Origin: Pseudophaeomoniella oleicola
Lineage: Eukaryota > Ascomycota > Eurotiomycetes > Phaeomoniellales > Phaeomoniellaceae
NCBI GenBank assembly: GCA_003868215.1
Contig: QWDQ01000057.1
Span: forward strand, 62,001-126,000
DNA: 64,000 bases
Direction: 5' to 3'
Under the pieces are notes generated by a model. It was not told where the DNA came from, searched no databases, and worked only from the letters and a program-made list of their open reading frames with translations. Positions 37,012-47,075 of the stretch are shown one piece after another (position 1 is the stretch's first letter; each line of letters begins with the position of its first letter). A program made the position numbers and the translations under genes.

Positions 37012-37696
37012 GGTGTGAACTTGTCTAGTGGCTTCAGATAGAATAAATCCAGTCAAGAGCTGCGGTGTCCAGAAATCCAAGTATCACTGCATTAATGGGT
37101 GCAAAGAAGTTGAACGGCACGCGATTCTGGGGTTTTGAAGCTGTTCGTTCCCGCGCACCTCTCCGCATTTCACTGCATCACCACAACTGAACCGCAGCAG
37201 CAAGTGATTCAGCAAACACACTATGATAATGATGCGGTGAACGTCATTTATTCATTCTCAGATTCTCTCTCATACGTCTTTCTTCCCTGACTTATATATC
37301 TGCGTTGTTGCGCACTGTTTTTTCAAGGTTTGTCGTTGTCATTGCGACCTGTCCGAGTTCTTTAACTACGCCGACTGAAAGACATGCGCAAGTAAATGCA
37401 TACTCCTGAGGCCTAAAGAGCTCTGTCGCCAGTTCTTGTTATCAAAGGTGGCATACTGCATACTGTATTTTGACGTTCTCCTTTGCGCCGGCATTTCTTA
37501 CCAGCGACCTTGTCTTTCCTGGCGCAATCGCAATCGGCAGATCTCTGATGCAAGCTGTCTATCTACAACCAACATACACTTGCCTGGGACTTCAAGTTCA
37601 TTTTAGTCCTTTGCTATTGGTTTCAGTGGTCTCAGAAAGCGCGCAGATGATTCCAGAACGGGGTAAATATCACCTTACGAAGCGCCAGTTGACACG
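37012..37696. promoter_or_regulatory. Divergent promoter of RVB2 and the coiled-coil gene
   Basis: About 680 bp between divergent start codons. No TATA box is obvious. A short open frame (37470-37700) in the leader of the right gene has no recognisable content. Confidence 0.45.
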
Positions 37697-40030
37697 ATGA
37701 GCGATCCAAGGCGGGCTACGAGCGCATTCGGACGCAGAGACTATCCTAGTCAAAGGTGGGATGAACGGGATCCTAGAAGTCGCCAGAGGCGAAATGGAAC
37801 GGGCGGTGGAGAGGCCTACCGATCTGGCGCTGTACCCGACAAAGATAGAGAGCCGTCACCGATTGAGGAATCTCGCAAAAAGGACGATCTCATAGGCAGT
37901 CGCGCAGGTTCGAGGCCAGCTATTCAAAGGTCTCACTCAGTCACGGAGATGTCAGAACATCATCGTACCTCCATCTCAGACCCCGTACCTTCAAGCAGTG
38001 GTGCGCTTCGGTCTGATGCGGCCTTAAATGCTCTATTAGCTTTCTCGGCTGCAGGGTTTACGGTTGGGAAGTTGAAGGAAGAACAAGTTCAAGCTCGTAT
38101 AAGGTTAGCGAAATGTGTCAGGCAGTTTGAAGCCGATAAGAAGTATGAAGGGCAATTTCCTGCTATGCTCGCAGAAGACGTTAAGTTGAAAAGCGCCGCT
38201 GAATTACAAGTCACCGAAATCGGCAAAGCTCTGGAACTTGCTGAGGCTCAGCTGCTGGCGAGTGCCGTCGAAGTCTCGAAAATACAAGGGCCGATCGAGG
38301 ATTTTGTGAAGCTACAGAGGAAGTTGCAAATACAGGAAGAGAAAACGGGTACACTCTCAGATTCAAATGCTGCAATTCACTCGGTTGTCATGGCAAGGTC
38401 CCATACACTAGAAGAGCACACGAGGCTACTAAACTCCATGAAGGATGAGGCAAAGTGGAACAAGACCACAGAGCAACCAGACTTTGAGGCAAGGATGAAA
38501 GATTTGGAAGACATTCTCAAGACTCAACGAAAGTCTGAACCTTTGCAGTCAGAGCTAACACCTCACGATCTTGATCGTCTACTTGCCAGAAGTGATGCTT
38601 TCAAGACGCTACAGGTTAAGGTTGCGGCAATTGAAGCCAGTCACGCATCAGAATTAAAACGTGTTGGTACTCTTCAAGCTAAGGTTGAGGCGCTTCAAGC
38701 AGAGAAAGAGACTCTCAATTCAAAAGTGAAGCAAATTGATGCTCTCCAAGCAAGTCACGAAACGTTTGCTTCGAAGCTCCAGCAAGTAATACAGACAAGC
38801 GTCGATGCCCTTAAAGACAAGGAAGCAATTGAATCAAATACTCAACAGCTCAAAGCCCAAGTGCAGGCTGACATTGACTCGCAATCGGCATCGATTTCCC
38901 TTCTATCAACTAAAATTGATACATTCACCGCAGAGTTCAGAGAGAATTTTGGGCTAGTAAGCCGGCGTTTTACTGACATCGGTGCGGACCTACTTCGCTT
39001 GAAAGACTACCAGAAAAACAATGGCTGGGAAGAGAAGCACAAGACTCTTGAAGCATCGACAACAGCTTTCGCAGCGTGCATCAATGCTCAAAGTGAAGAT
39101 AGGAACCGCTTATCAGAAATAGAGGCCAAGCTCAGTGCACAAGAACAGAGCGCAAAGAACACCTCCAAAGCTCAAATTAGTCTCCGAGACGATGCCCTCA
39201 AATTGAACCAAAAGATCTCCCACCAGGAAAATCAACTGCAGGCTCTTAAACATGGCATTCAGGGGCTACAAAGTCAATACAATAACCTGACAACTGAGCC
39301 TGTCGTACAAGCGATGACCCATGTGATGTTACAGATCTTCCCTCAGGCCAAAAACGTCGAGGAGGAAATTTCAACGATAAAGAAGAAATTAGATACCTTG
39401 GGCTCTCAAGACAATCATAGGATGGCACAAGATTTGAATGCTCTTCAGGTGCAGATTGCTAGGCTAGAATCGGCTGATCTAAAACCGGCAACGACAGCGA
39501 CATCGCTCCAGCCATTGAAAGATGCTATCAAGGAGTTGGAACGAGTGAATGATAAAAATGTGGAAAAAGATGAACAGCGTATCAAGATCATGCAGGATAC
39601 TAAAACTAACCTCGAAGCTCAGATGGATGCTATCAAGAAATATGTCGAAGACACTGTCGACGACCTGACCGAGAAGTTGGAGGTTCACAAAGCGTCACAG
39701 ACATTGGCAATCGCCGCTGTTGATACTAAGCTGAAAGAGCTCGAAAGGGCGACCACTCGAAGGACACCATCAGCTCCAAATCAATTGTCGGCTTTGACCG
39801 ACAACACCAAAGCTATTTCAAATGGCACTCAACAAAAGCTGGTCAAAGTAGCGCATACAGAACCCGAAAGCAGGACGGGCTCATATTCTCCTGCAGCGTC
39901 AACCCCTGGGCGGTCAATCGATATCGGAAACCGAACCCTCTTGACCAGCAAGAAACGCAAGGACCGATCAGTGTCTGACGACGACGACGGCGACGAGCCT
40001 ATCAGAACTCCTATTCGACGTAGACGATAA
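37697..40030 (+). CDS. Large uncharacterised coiled-coil protein
   Basis: Intronless, 777 residues. I do not recognise the family. Residues 1-100 are basic, Ser/Arg-rich and disordered. From about 118 to 690 the sequence is rich in Lys, Glu, Gln, Ala and Leu with heptad-like spacing and few Pro or Gly, so a long, interrupted coiled coil is likely. Two stretches repeat a similar pattern around VAAIEASHASELKRVGTLQA and VKQIDALQASHETFASKLQQ (about 314-365). The end (about 750-777) has KKRKDRS, an acidic patch and a terminal RRRR, suitable as nuclear localisation signals. A structural nuclear or spindle-related role would fit, but this is inference from composition. Confidence 0.75.
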   Translation: MSDPRRATSAFGRRDYPSQRWDERDPRSRQRRNGTGGGEAYRSGAVPDKDREPSPIEESRKKDDLIGSRAGSRPAIQRSHSVTEMSEHHRTSISDPVPSSSGALRSDAALNALLAFSAAGFTVGKLKEEQVQARIRLAKCVRQFEADKKYEGQFPAMLAEDVKLKSAAELQVTEIGKALELAEAQLLASAVEVSKIQGPIEDFVKLQRKLQIQEEKTGTLSDSNAAIHSVVMARSHTLEEHTRLLNSMKDEAKWNKTTEQPDFEARMKDLEDILKTQRKSEPLQSELTPHDLDRLLARSDAFKTLQVKVAAIEASHASELKRVGTLQAKVEALQAEKETLNSKVKQIDALQASHETFASKLQQVIQTSVDALKDKEAIESNTQQLKAQVQADIDSQSASISLLSTKIDTFTAEFRENFGLVSRRFTDIGADLLRLKDYQKNNGWEEKHKTLEASTTAFAACINAQSEDRNRLSEIEAKLSAQEQSAKNTSKAQISLRDDALKLNQKISHQENQLQALKHGIQGLQSQYNNLTTEPVVQAMTHVMLQIFPQAKNVEEEISTIKKKLDTLGSQDNHRMAQDLNALQVQIARLESADLKPATTATSLQPLKDAIKELERVNDKNVEKDEQRIKIMQDTKTNLEAQMDAIKKYVEDTVDDLTEKLEVHKASQTLAIAAVDTKLKELERATTRRTPSAPNQLSALTDNTKAISNGTQQKLVKVAHTEPESRTGSYSPAASTPGRSIDIGNRTLLTSKKRKDRSVSDDDDGDEPIRTPIRRRR

Positions 40031-40977
40031 AACACACTATCACGATTATTACGGACGTTTTGGAGCTTTCCTGCTCTTTTTTGTTTGATACCAGGCTTTC
40101 GGATTGGGCTTTTCCAGCACCTCATCGGCGTTTTCCAGGGTTGGCAACCTTCGGGGGGTGGTTTTTTTTTTCTTTTTTTTCTTTCGGATTCTACATTGTC
40201 TCTATGTATACATGGCTTGCGAAGCGAATTACGCATAATTAGCGAAGCGCGGGGGAGGGGCAAGTATTTGCGCCCTTTTTTTTGTTGTCTTTCTTTCTCT
40301 TTTCTATATACCCCCAATATCGATATCATGTTTCCTTTTTTTTTTTTTTTTTTTTGCTGTGAAGGATTTTCTTTTAGCGGATCCGCGGGGGAAGGAAACC
40401 AACGTCTTTTTTCTTCTTCCGTTGTTCGGTTTGGATGGGATATCTACACGGTAACAGTGCCTTAGGTACTAACTAACCTTATGTACATAAGGAAAGGAAG
40501 GGAGCAGGATAGGTAAGATACCTACCTAACCTATGTAGGTATCTGCAACAGGGGCTTTTTCTGGGAGGTCTTGATTTCTTTTTTTCTCGAGGTTAAATAC
40601 ATACATACATGCTACTACTGCATAAGGTAATTAGCCCTTTTTTAAGACTTTTCTCTCTCTCTTCCGAGGAAGGAGATGTAGAAGCTGTAGCAGAGTGAGT
40701 TGTATCTAATCCGCCCTCCCCGCCTTCCCTCAAGTTTGTAAACATAGAATGTGAGAGAGTATGAGGAATGACGGGCTAGCGTTGTTTACCAAATGGAAAG
40801 AGACAGGAGACAGACAAGGTTTTATTAATAGCTACGGGAGTAGGTAAATAGGTACTGTATTCCCACGAGTGAAAAGGTACAAAAAGGACATAGACGCAGA
40901 TCACCACAAGTAGATACTAGGTAGCCAGGTATTTTCCGTAGCACGTAGCAGACGCCCCCAACAAGGTCTATCTTCGT
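40031..40977. other. Convergent intergenic region rich in poly(T)
   Basis: The region between the coiled-coil gene and the acetolactate synthase gene. It contains T-rich runs at about 40163-40182 and 40333-40360, a CTACC/TAGGT inverted pair at about 40518-40545 and a short ATAC repeat near 40597. No gene seen. Confidence 0.6.
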
Positions 40978-42660
40978 TTAATTCCACTCCTCAGGAATGA
41001 CTTGCCGGGCCAACTCGCTAACGTTGCTGTAATCGATCTTCACGTCGACGATGCTGACTCCCTTGTACGCCAAGGCCTCTTTCATGACCTGCTCGAGCTC
41101 GCTCGAATCGCTGACGCGGAAAGGTTTCGCGCCGAAGGCTTCGGCAAACTTGACGAAGTCGACGCCGCCGAGCTGCACGCCCGAGCTGCGGCCGTATTTC
41201 ATCTCCTCCTGGAATTCGACCATATTGTAGGCCTCGTCGTTCCAGATGAAGTGCGTGATGTTGCAGCCCTGCTGAACGGCGGTGCTGAGCTCCATGGATG
41301 AGAACATGAAGCCGCCGTCGCCGCTCAGGGAGACCACCTTCTCGGAACATGGGGGAGATTGAATGAGCGATGCTGCGATGGCCCAGGGGAGACCGACGCC
41401 AAGGGTCTGTTGTCCGTTAGAGCAGAGGAGCTTGCGAGGTTGGTATGCGAAGAAGAAACGCATTAGCCAGATGTAGACGGTGCCGACGTCGCTGATGACA
41501 GTGGTCTCATGTGAAACGTATTGTTGCAGGAGGGAGATGAAATGTAAGGGATGGACAAGGCCCGAGTCGCGGCGGGTCTCCTTGCGTTTCTGCCAGGAGA
41601 TGAATTCTTCGGAGAGCTTCTTGCAAAAGTCGGATTCAGTAGGGTCAGCCATGGTATGGATTTCATCGGTGAGATAGTTTAGATTCTCGACTATGGAGCC
41701 GAGAAGTTCGATGTTGGGTTTGTAATGTTCTCCGTAGTCGCAGGAGGTGTAGTCCATGTGAACGACGTTGAGCTTACCGTCTGGATTCCATGAATTGGCG
41801 TCATACTCAGTCGGGTCGTAACCTACGGTAAGGATAAGGTCGGATTTGGCGAGGAGACGGTCACCGGTCTGATTGCTGAACAGACCGACACGTCCGTAGA
41901 ACAAATGGCGGAGTTCATATGAAACTGCTCCAGCTGCTTGGAAGGTTTCGACAACCGGGATGGGATATTTCTCGAGCAATCTGCGAGTCGCAGGGACGAC
42001 TTTGTTGCTGGAAGCTCGCATTCCGAGGAAGAGAACGGGAAGTTTCGCCTGCTGGATGCTGCGCGCCACCTCTTGAAGGAGTGGTCTGGGTGCCGGTCCG
42101 AAACGGGGAGCTGCAAATGCAGAAGGGGCAAAGGCTGTTATCTTGGACTGGCCTGCTGCGACGTCCTGGGGTATCGAGACGACGGCAGATCCTTTGGGAG
42201 AAATTGTAGCAGCTCGGAATGCTGCAACCATGACTTCCGCTGCTTGGTCTTCCACATCAATGTTGGTAGCAGTCTTCGCTGTTGGAGACAGGATCTCTAA
42301 AGCTTTCATAGACTGGTGCGTACGCTTGGTACTCATGGGTCGGGGAACAGAGCCGATGATTGCGACGACTGGGTCGCCCTCCGTGGTTGCTGTGACCAAG
42401 CCCGTAGTCAAGTTCCCTGCGCCGGGGCCTGAGGTAGCTATGCAAACACCAGGGATGCCCGTGATTCTTCCAACAGCAGCTGCCATCATGGCTGCATTCT
42501 GTTCATGTCGGCACACTATGAGTTTGATATCTGGATGGTCTTCGAGAGTATCGAAGATTGCGTCGACTTTGGCTCCAGGAATGCCAAAGGCGACCCGGAC
42601 GCCAGCATTGTACAAGCTTTCGACAACAATCTTAGCGACGCTCTGCTCTTGCGATGACAT
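40978..42660 (-). CDS. alsS: Acetolactate synthase, catabolic (AlsS/BudB) type
   Basis: Intronless, 560 residues, starting at the first in-frame ATG. It is a thiamine-diphosphate enzyme with the usual three domains: N-terminal pyrimidine-binding (FGIPGAKVDAIFDTLED; catalytic Glu53 in CRHEQNAAMMA), a central domain, and C-terminal diphosphate-binding (GDG at 447-449, Asn474 in FIWNDEAYNM). TSGPGAGNLTTGL, ANTEGDPVV-like ATTEGDPVV, VETFQAAGAVS, RVGLFSNQTGDRLL and YDPTEYD match bacterial catabolic acetolactate synthase, not the mitochondrial Ilv2 enzyme. The catabolic type condenses two pyruvates to acetolactate without FAD or a regulatory subunit. No mitochondrial presequence is evident. The acetolactate decarboxylase gene is its divergent neighbour. 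Bacterial origin is likely but untested. Confidence 0.92.
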   Translation of the reverse strand: MSSQEQSVAKIVVESLYNAGVRVAFGIPGAKVDAIFDTLEDHPDIKLIVCRHEQNAAMMAAAVGRITGIPGVCIATSGPGAGNLTTGLVTATTEGDPVVAIIGSVPRPMSTKRTHQSMKALEILSPTAKTATNIDVEDQAAEVMVAAFRAATISPKGSAVVSIPQDVAAGQSKITAFAPSAFAAPRFGPAPRPLLQEVARSIQQAKLPVLFLGMRASSNKVVPATRRLLEKYPIPVVETFQAAGAVSYELRHLFYGRVGLFSNQTGDRLLAKSDLILTVGYDPTEYDANSWNPDGKLNVVHMDYTSCDYGEHYKPNIELLGSIVENLNYLTDEIHTMADPTESDFCKKLSEEFISWQKRKETRRDSGLVHPLHFISLLQQYVSHETTVISDVGTVYIWLMRFFFAYQPRKLLCSNGQQTLGVGLPWAIAASLIQSPPCSEKVVSLSGDGGFMFSSMELSTAVQQGCNITHFIWNDEAYNMVEFQEEMKYGRSSGVQLGGVDFVKFAEAFGAKPFRVSDSSELEQVMKEALAYKGVSIVDVKIDYSNVSELARQVIPEEWN

Positions 42661-43526
42661 GTTTTGATGAGTTGGATGCGATGCTACACTGATGGGAATG
42701 ATTGAGGGACACAATCCGGGGTAGATGTGCTAGAATAGAAGAGCTATGAACCGTTACACAGCACAAAACTTGAGTTCTTGCCTCGCGGACCTGGTTGGTA
42801 TGATATTATGTCAGCAGAATGCAGATGCCCTCGTCGCCGTCCTTGGTAGACAAGGCGAAACAGATGATGGGCTTGCAGCTGTTTATAGAGACATTACAGA
42901 GCCACGACCATGAAAACATTTTTTTTTCGTTAGGCTGCACCTATTTCGCTTCTCTAGATGGGACATAGTACAAGAATTATGGCATCGTCGGAGCCGTATC
43001 GTCGAAGTCTTTCTGCGTCCGTCCAATAATGATGTCAGTATCGAATGGGGCATCTCCATTGACCCAAAATTGTTCGGATTGAGTCGGGATGATGGAGCCT
43101 TTGGGGTATCAAATTTCTGAACATCGGATGGCGTACAGTCGGCCCGACAGCTTTCTATCATGAATACTTGACTACTACGATAGAGAGTAAACCTCGCCAA
43201 CTGCGCAATCGGACACTTGTACCACTAATAGAACCATCTCTACCTATGGTTTAGCGGTGTACAGAGATAAGCTTGTTGGCAGAGATCCTCACCGCATACA
43301 CTCGGCCAAGTGCCCGGAGCCCACTTGGTAGGCAGCAGTTCCATAGAATCTCATCAATCCGACGTGGATGAAGTCCGAGCTGACTAAGACCTAAGGTGTC
43401 GAGAGGACTTATATCTGACAGCGGAAATATCGATAAAGTCTTGTTTGTACACGAGAACATACCGACTTAATCACATAGCCAAGACGATTGATTGCATTGG
43501 TCTATTGCTGCAACTGACCTATCAAA
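42661..43526. promoter_or_regulatory. Shared divergent promoter of the acetoin gene pair
   Basis: An 866-bp space between the start codons of acetolactate synthase (minus) and acetolactate decarboxylase (plus). No gene inside is convincing. A CCGGGG at 42716-42721 matches the fungal carbon-repressor consensus SYGGRG, and CGGAGCCG near 42988 resembles an inverted CGG pair, as bound by zinc-cluster factors; single matches like these arise often by chance. The arrangement suggests joint control of the two genes. Confidence 0.55.
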
Positions 43527-44231
43527 ATGGAGGATAATCAAATCTATTCGTACTCGCTCCTGAACGCCTTGATGGATGGCGTCTGTGAGATGGGAATCCC
43601 TGTTAAAAAGTTTCTTGAGAAAGGGAACCAAGGCCTGGGTACATTCGTCCGGATGAACGGTGAACTGCTCTCCTTGGATGGTGTCGTCTACCAATTGATG
43701 GCCGAGGGAAAAATTCGCGTTGCAGATCCAGAGGATCAGATTCCATACGGCATGTGCACGAACTTCGTCCCCCAGATCACAAAGGAAGTTGCCTTGGAGG
43801 ATAAAACAGCAATAGACCGGGAGTTAGATGCCTTCAACAACCAGTCAGCTAATCTCTTTATGACATACCGAATGACTGGCCGCTTCAAGATGGTCAAAGC
43901 CAGAACGGTACGAGGACAGGAGTACAAGGGGCAAAAACTCTCGGAGCTCGGAAAGAAGCAGCATGTCGCTACATACAATGACATCGAAGGGACCGTAGTT
44001 GGGTTCCGGTCGCCGAACTCCTGGCAGGGGTTCTCAGTTGCCGGGCAACATCTTCATTTTATTGACAAGGATCTGAAGATCGGAGGTCATGTATTGGAGA
44101 TTGAAGCGGATAAGGTGACGATGAGCATGGCAGTGGTATCAAACGTCCATGTTGAGCTCCCAACCTCAGAGGAGTTCAACTCGGCAAGTCTGCTCATGGA
44201 CGATCAGGGCATCCAAGCCGTTGAGGGATAA
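43527..44231 (+). CDS. alsD: Alpha-acetolactate decarboxylase (AlsD/BudA family)
   Basis: Intronless, 234 residues, close to the bacterial length without a secretion signal. The start ATG lies in an AAA-ATGG context. NGELLSLDGVVYQL carries Glu46, matching the metal-site glutamate of the family. The zinc ligands are His175 and His177 (GQHLHFID) and His188 (GGHVLEIE); their spacing is that of the Bacillus brevis enzyme. Arg161 in GFRSP matches its active-site arginine. The enzyme decarboxylates (S)-acetolactate to (R)-acetoin in the cytosol. It lies head to head with a catabolic acetolactate synthase, so the pair would form a complete pyruvate-to-acetoin route. No acetoin reductase or butanediol dehydrogenase gene is seen in the window. 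Confidence 0.94.
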   Translation: MEDNQIYSYSLLNALMDGVCEMGIPVKKFLEKGNQGLGTFVRMNGELLSLDGVVYQLMAEGKIRVADPEDQIPYGMCTNFVPQITKEVALEDKTAIDRELDAFNNQSANLFMTYRMTGRFKMVKARTVRGQEYKGQKLSELGKKQHVATYNDIEGTVVGFRSPNSWQGFSVAGQHLHFIDKDLKIGGHVLEIEADKVTMSMAVVSNVHVELPTSEEFNSASLLMDDQGIQAVEG

Positions 44232-46024
44232 GTCTATGAACGGAGTGGTGGGTGGTGTTTAGCAGTGGTAACACAAGGCGATGGCTGATTCGGGCAGGTA
44301 TACTAGACAGCCCCAGTCAAGAAGGGACTATGCATAGCTGATCGTACGTTGACCAAAGTGATCAACCAGATCTTCCGAGATGGTAACGTTATCCATCATT
44401 TGATACATAAATGAGGAAACCTACAATCATTATCACAGCCATATTAAGACCGCCTACCCCTTGGCCTGGTCAGGATCAAGGAAAGGGCGGCAACGGATAA
44501 CATTAGCGAAGGGGTGATCCCTTGCTGTACCGAGAGCAAACAAGAATAGCACACTGAGGTTTCGAATAATCAATTAGAAGCAAGTATTGGCGGTTGAGAT
44601 TGATCGGTGATTGCATGCATGCATGCATGATTCGTCATTTCTCTTCCAAGCAAAAGCCTCAATATCAACACTACTGCTTCTGTCCCAAATTCCCATGATT
44701 ATCTTTCAGTTTTACCATACGAAGGATTGTAAATTGTCTGGAATAGTGGGAGCAGTGGAGGACTGCGCTACGCTTTAGGAGCAATGGAACAATGGAATTG
44801 TCTGTTGTCTCCCTTTCGATTCACGAATGATTAGTGGCTTAGACGTTTCAGTTCATCGTCTACTACTACGTAGTACTACGGATATGCAGCAGTGGCAGTT
44901 GTCACTAGCGAGCGGCTTCTTGGGGTCATTAGAGGAGATCCCTTACCCATTTAGGTCGATTGGACCAGTTTCTCTTGATTGTTCGAACATCCTGATGAGC
45001 TGAACCTTTCTTAGTGGCTCAATTCCTTGCTTCTGACTTGCGATGGAGTCGAGTATATGGAGTCATTACTAGTAGTCGAGGTGCCTGTCCTGGAGTATCT
45101 TAACTAATTTAACTGTGATGACTTTCCTCGTCGGCCAAAGCATCATCTCCTGGGGCGGATTTTGGTAACGTTAATGGTTTAATTAATAGTTCCCTCAGGC
45201 TGATGGAGTATCATGTCCTGTAGTTGTATCTCTTTTCATTCATGGAAACTGGTTGCCAGGTCATTACTTTCCTACTACGTACGCACACAATAGAACCTCG
45301 GTAACCACACTATAGGCCCAAGTCAGTGCAAGACAGAGCGAGTGACAAGTCGATGGTTATCATCCCGTTAGTTAATGGTAGATACGCTTTGCTGTTGTGC
45401 TGTATTCCTTGCTTCACTTAAGATTGCAATGTGGCTTATGCTTCGTTTAGCCGTGTCCTGCCGTGTCCTGCCAACTTTCTCTCTCTCCCCAACATCGATA
45501 TTGCGGCGTCTCAGTCGACTGTAGATTGGCAAAGGCTTCTTCTTCTTCGTCTTCTCAGAATCCCATTCTTTCAAGGACAAGATAACAACCAATCCGGATA
45601 GACTGTCAGATCGTACGATTGCTATCGGGCGAAACTTGGGTTGCACTGGGGGACCAAACAATCAAACAATATCGACAGGGGTTGCAACCAAATTAGCTAA
45701 AGAACCTGCTTTAGCTTCATCTGCACGACACACCTCATTCGCCCTTTCCCCTTCTGCCAACTTTCCAAGCTCACGGCGGTGCAGAAAGACAACTCATCAC
45801 CACTCACCGCAACCGAATTCACTCCCGACCTCATTCCTCTTCGTCCTGATAACGGCCCATTTTGTCGCAACCGTAGGGTACCAATTGCTGCCTACAGGAG
45901 CCGCGGTTTCTCGGCCAATTGGGTGGTCGCGAGACGGTCAGGACCATTATAAGTCGCCAGCTGCGCCAGATCCTTTGACCCATCCAGTTCTCGAGCAACA
46001 GCGACATTCGCTGAAGCAGACATC
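44232..46024. other. Intergenic region between acetolactate decarboxylase and CHS7
   Basis: About 1.8 kb with no supported gene. It contains a TGCA tetramer array at 44612-44629 and a TACTACGTAGTA palindrome at 44864-44875, plus a TACGTA variant near 45272. The right part should hold the CHS7 promoter and leader. Confidence 0.5.
44864..44875. repeat. TACTACGTAGTA palindrome
   Basis: A perfect 12-bp palindrome of the same family as those around veA, about 30 kb away, which shows that the motif is dispersed and not one local duplication. Confidence 0.9.
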
Positions 46025-47075
46025 ATGGGCTCTACACAGTTCGGCAATTTTCACGTGAGTGAGGAGCGGAGAGGCGCTGTCGCATTAATACTGATGCTTA
46101 TACTTGCTAGAACTTCTGTCGAGATACGACCCTACCAGTTTGTAATGTACGAAGCATGTTTCTCTTGAGATGGGACGACCAGACTAACAGGCGCAGCTCT
46201 TCGTCCGTAATAACCAACCACCAAATGCCGACTATGGTGGTTGTGCCCTGACAGGGATTCATCTGAGTGGACATAGATATTTGGGGAATCTCGGTAAGAA
46301 CGCAGTCTGTTCATGGACGTGCCTTTGCTGACTGGTGATAGGTTCCATACTGTTCTGTGGACTCGCCATAATTGCCGCCATATTTCTTTTGTTGAGATCA
46401 GAACGAAAGGCTGCAGCGGTTGGGCGACGGGAAATGCAGATATTCCTGATCGGCTACATTGTGATTTCGATATGCGAGATCTTTACTGTCGGCGCGTTCC
46501 CTCTTGACCCAATAGTGCGTAAGGGATTTACAGCAGCGCATTTGGCCGCCATTACGGCGACAACATGGATACTCTTGCTCAATGCCTTTGTGGGTTATCA
46601 GTTAATCGACGATGGCACGCCAATGTCCATGCTTTTGATAGTCGGTTCTGCGCTTGCCCTGTTCGTTGGTACGGGCTACATCGCTCTCGACACGGCATTT
46701 TCATGGACAGGTCACTTTGATGGCTCGTTGGGCGGACAAAATCGGAATATCGGGCTCTATGTGTTATATCTCCTCGCACCGCTCGTTTTTCTCTTTCTTT
46801 TCGTCATCCTCGAAACTGTCCTGGTCATCCGGGTCCTCGGTGAAAGGAAGCCAATGCTCTATCTCCTTGCAGCGGTGCTCCTGTTCGCAATCGGCCAAAT
46901 TTTCGACTTCGTCATCTCCACGCACATATGCCAGGGGGTTAATGGAAAGATCAACGGCGCAATGTTCGAGACACTGTTCACGCTGCTATCTGTGGTGGTG
47001 ATATGGGTGTTCTGGAGCAGCATAACGGAGGATGACTGGCCCATGCCTGTGGCAGGAGGACCTGCATATGCTTAA
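46025..47075 (+). CDS. CHS7: Chs7, ER export chaperone of chitin synthase
   Basis: Four exons (46025-46054, 46111-46146, 46197-46293, 46342-47075) give 298 residues. The first two coding exons are only 30 and 36 nt. The N-terminus MGSTQFGNFHNFCRDTTLPV, with paired Cys and NADYGGCALTG, then seven hydrophobic segments and the FDFVISTHICQGVNGKING motif, are those of Chs7. The protein sits in the ER membrane and is needed for chitin synthase (Chs3 in yeast) to fold and leave the ER, so it affects cell wall chitin. All junctions are canonical GT-AG with phases that fit the conserved protein. Confidence 0.94.

Noticed and set aside
40978-42660. Assignment of the ThDP enzyme as mitochondrial Ilv2 or as pyruvate decarboxylase
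   Set aside because: Motifs follow the catabolic acetolactate synthase, no presequence is present, and the neighbour is acetolactate decarboxylase.
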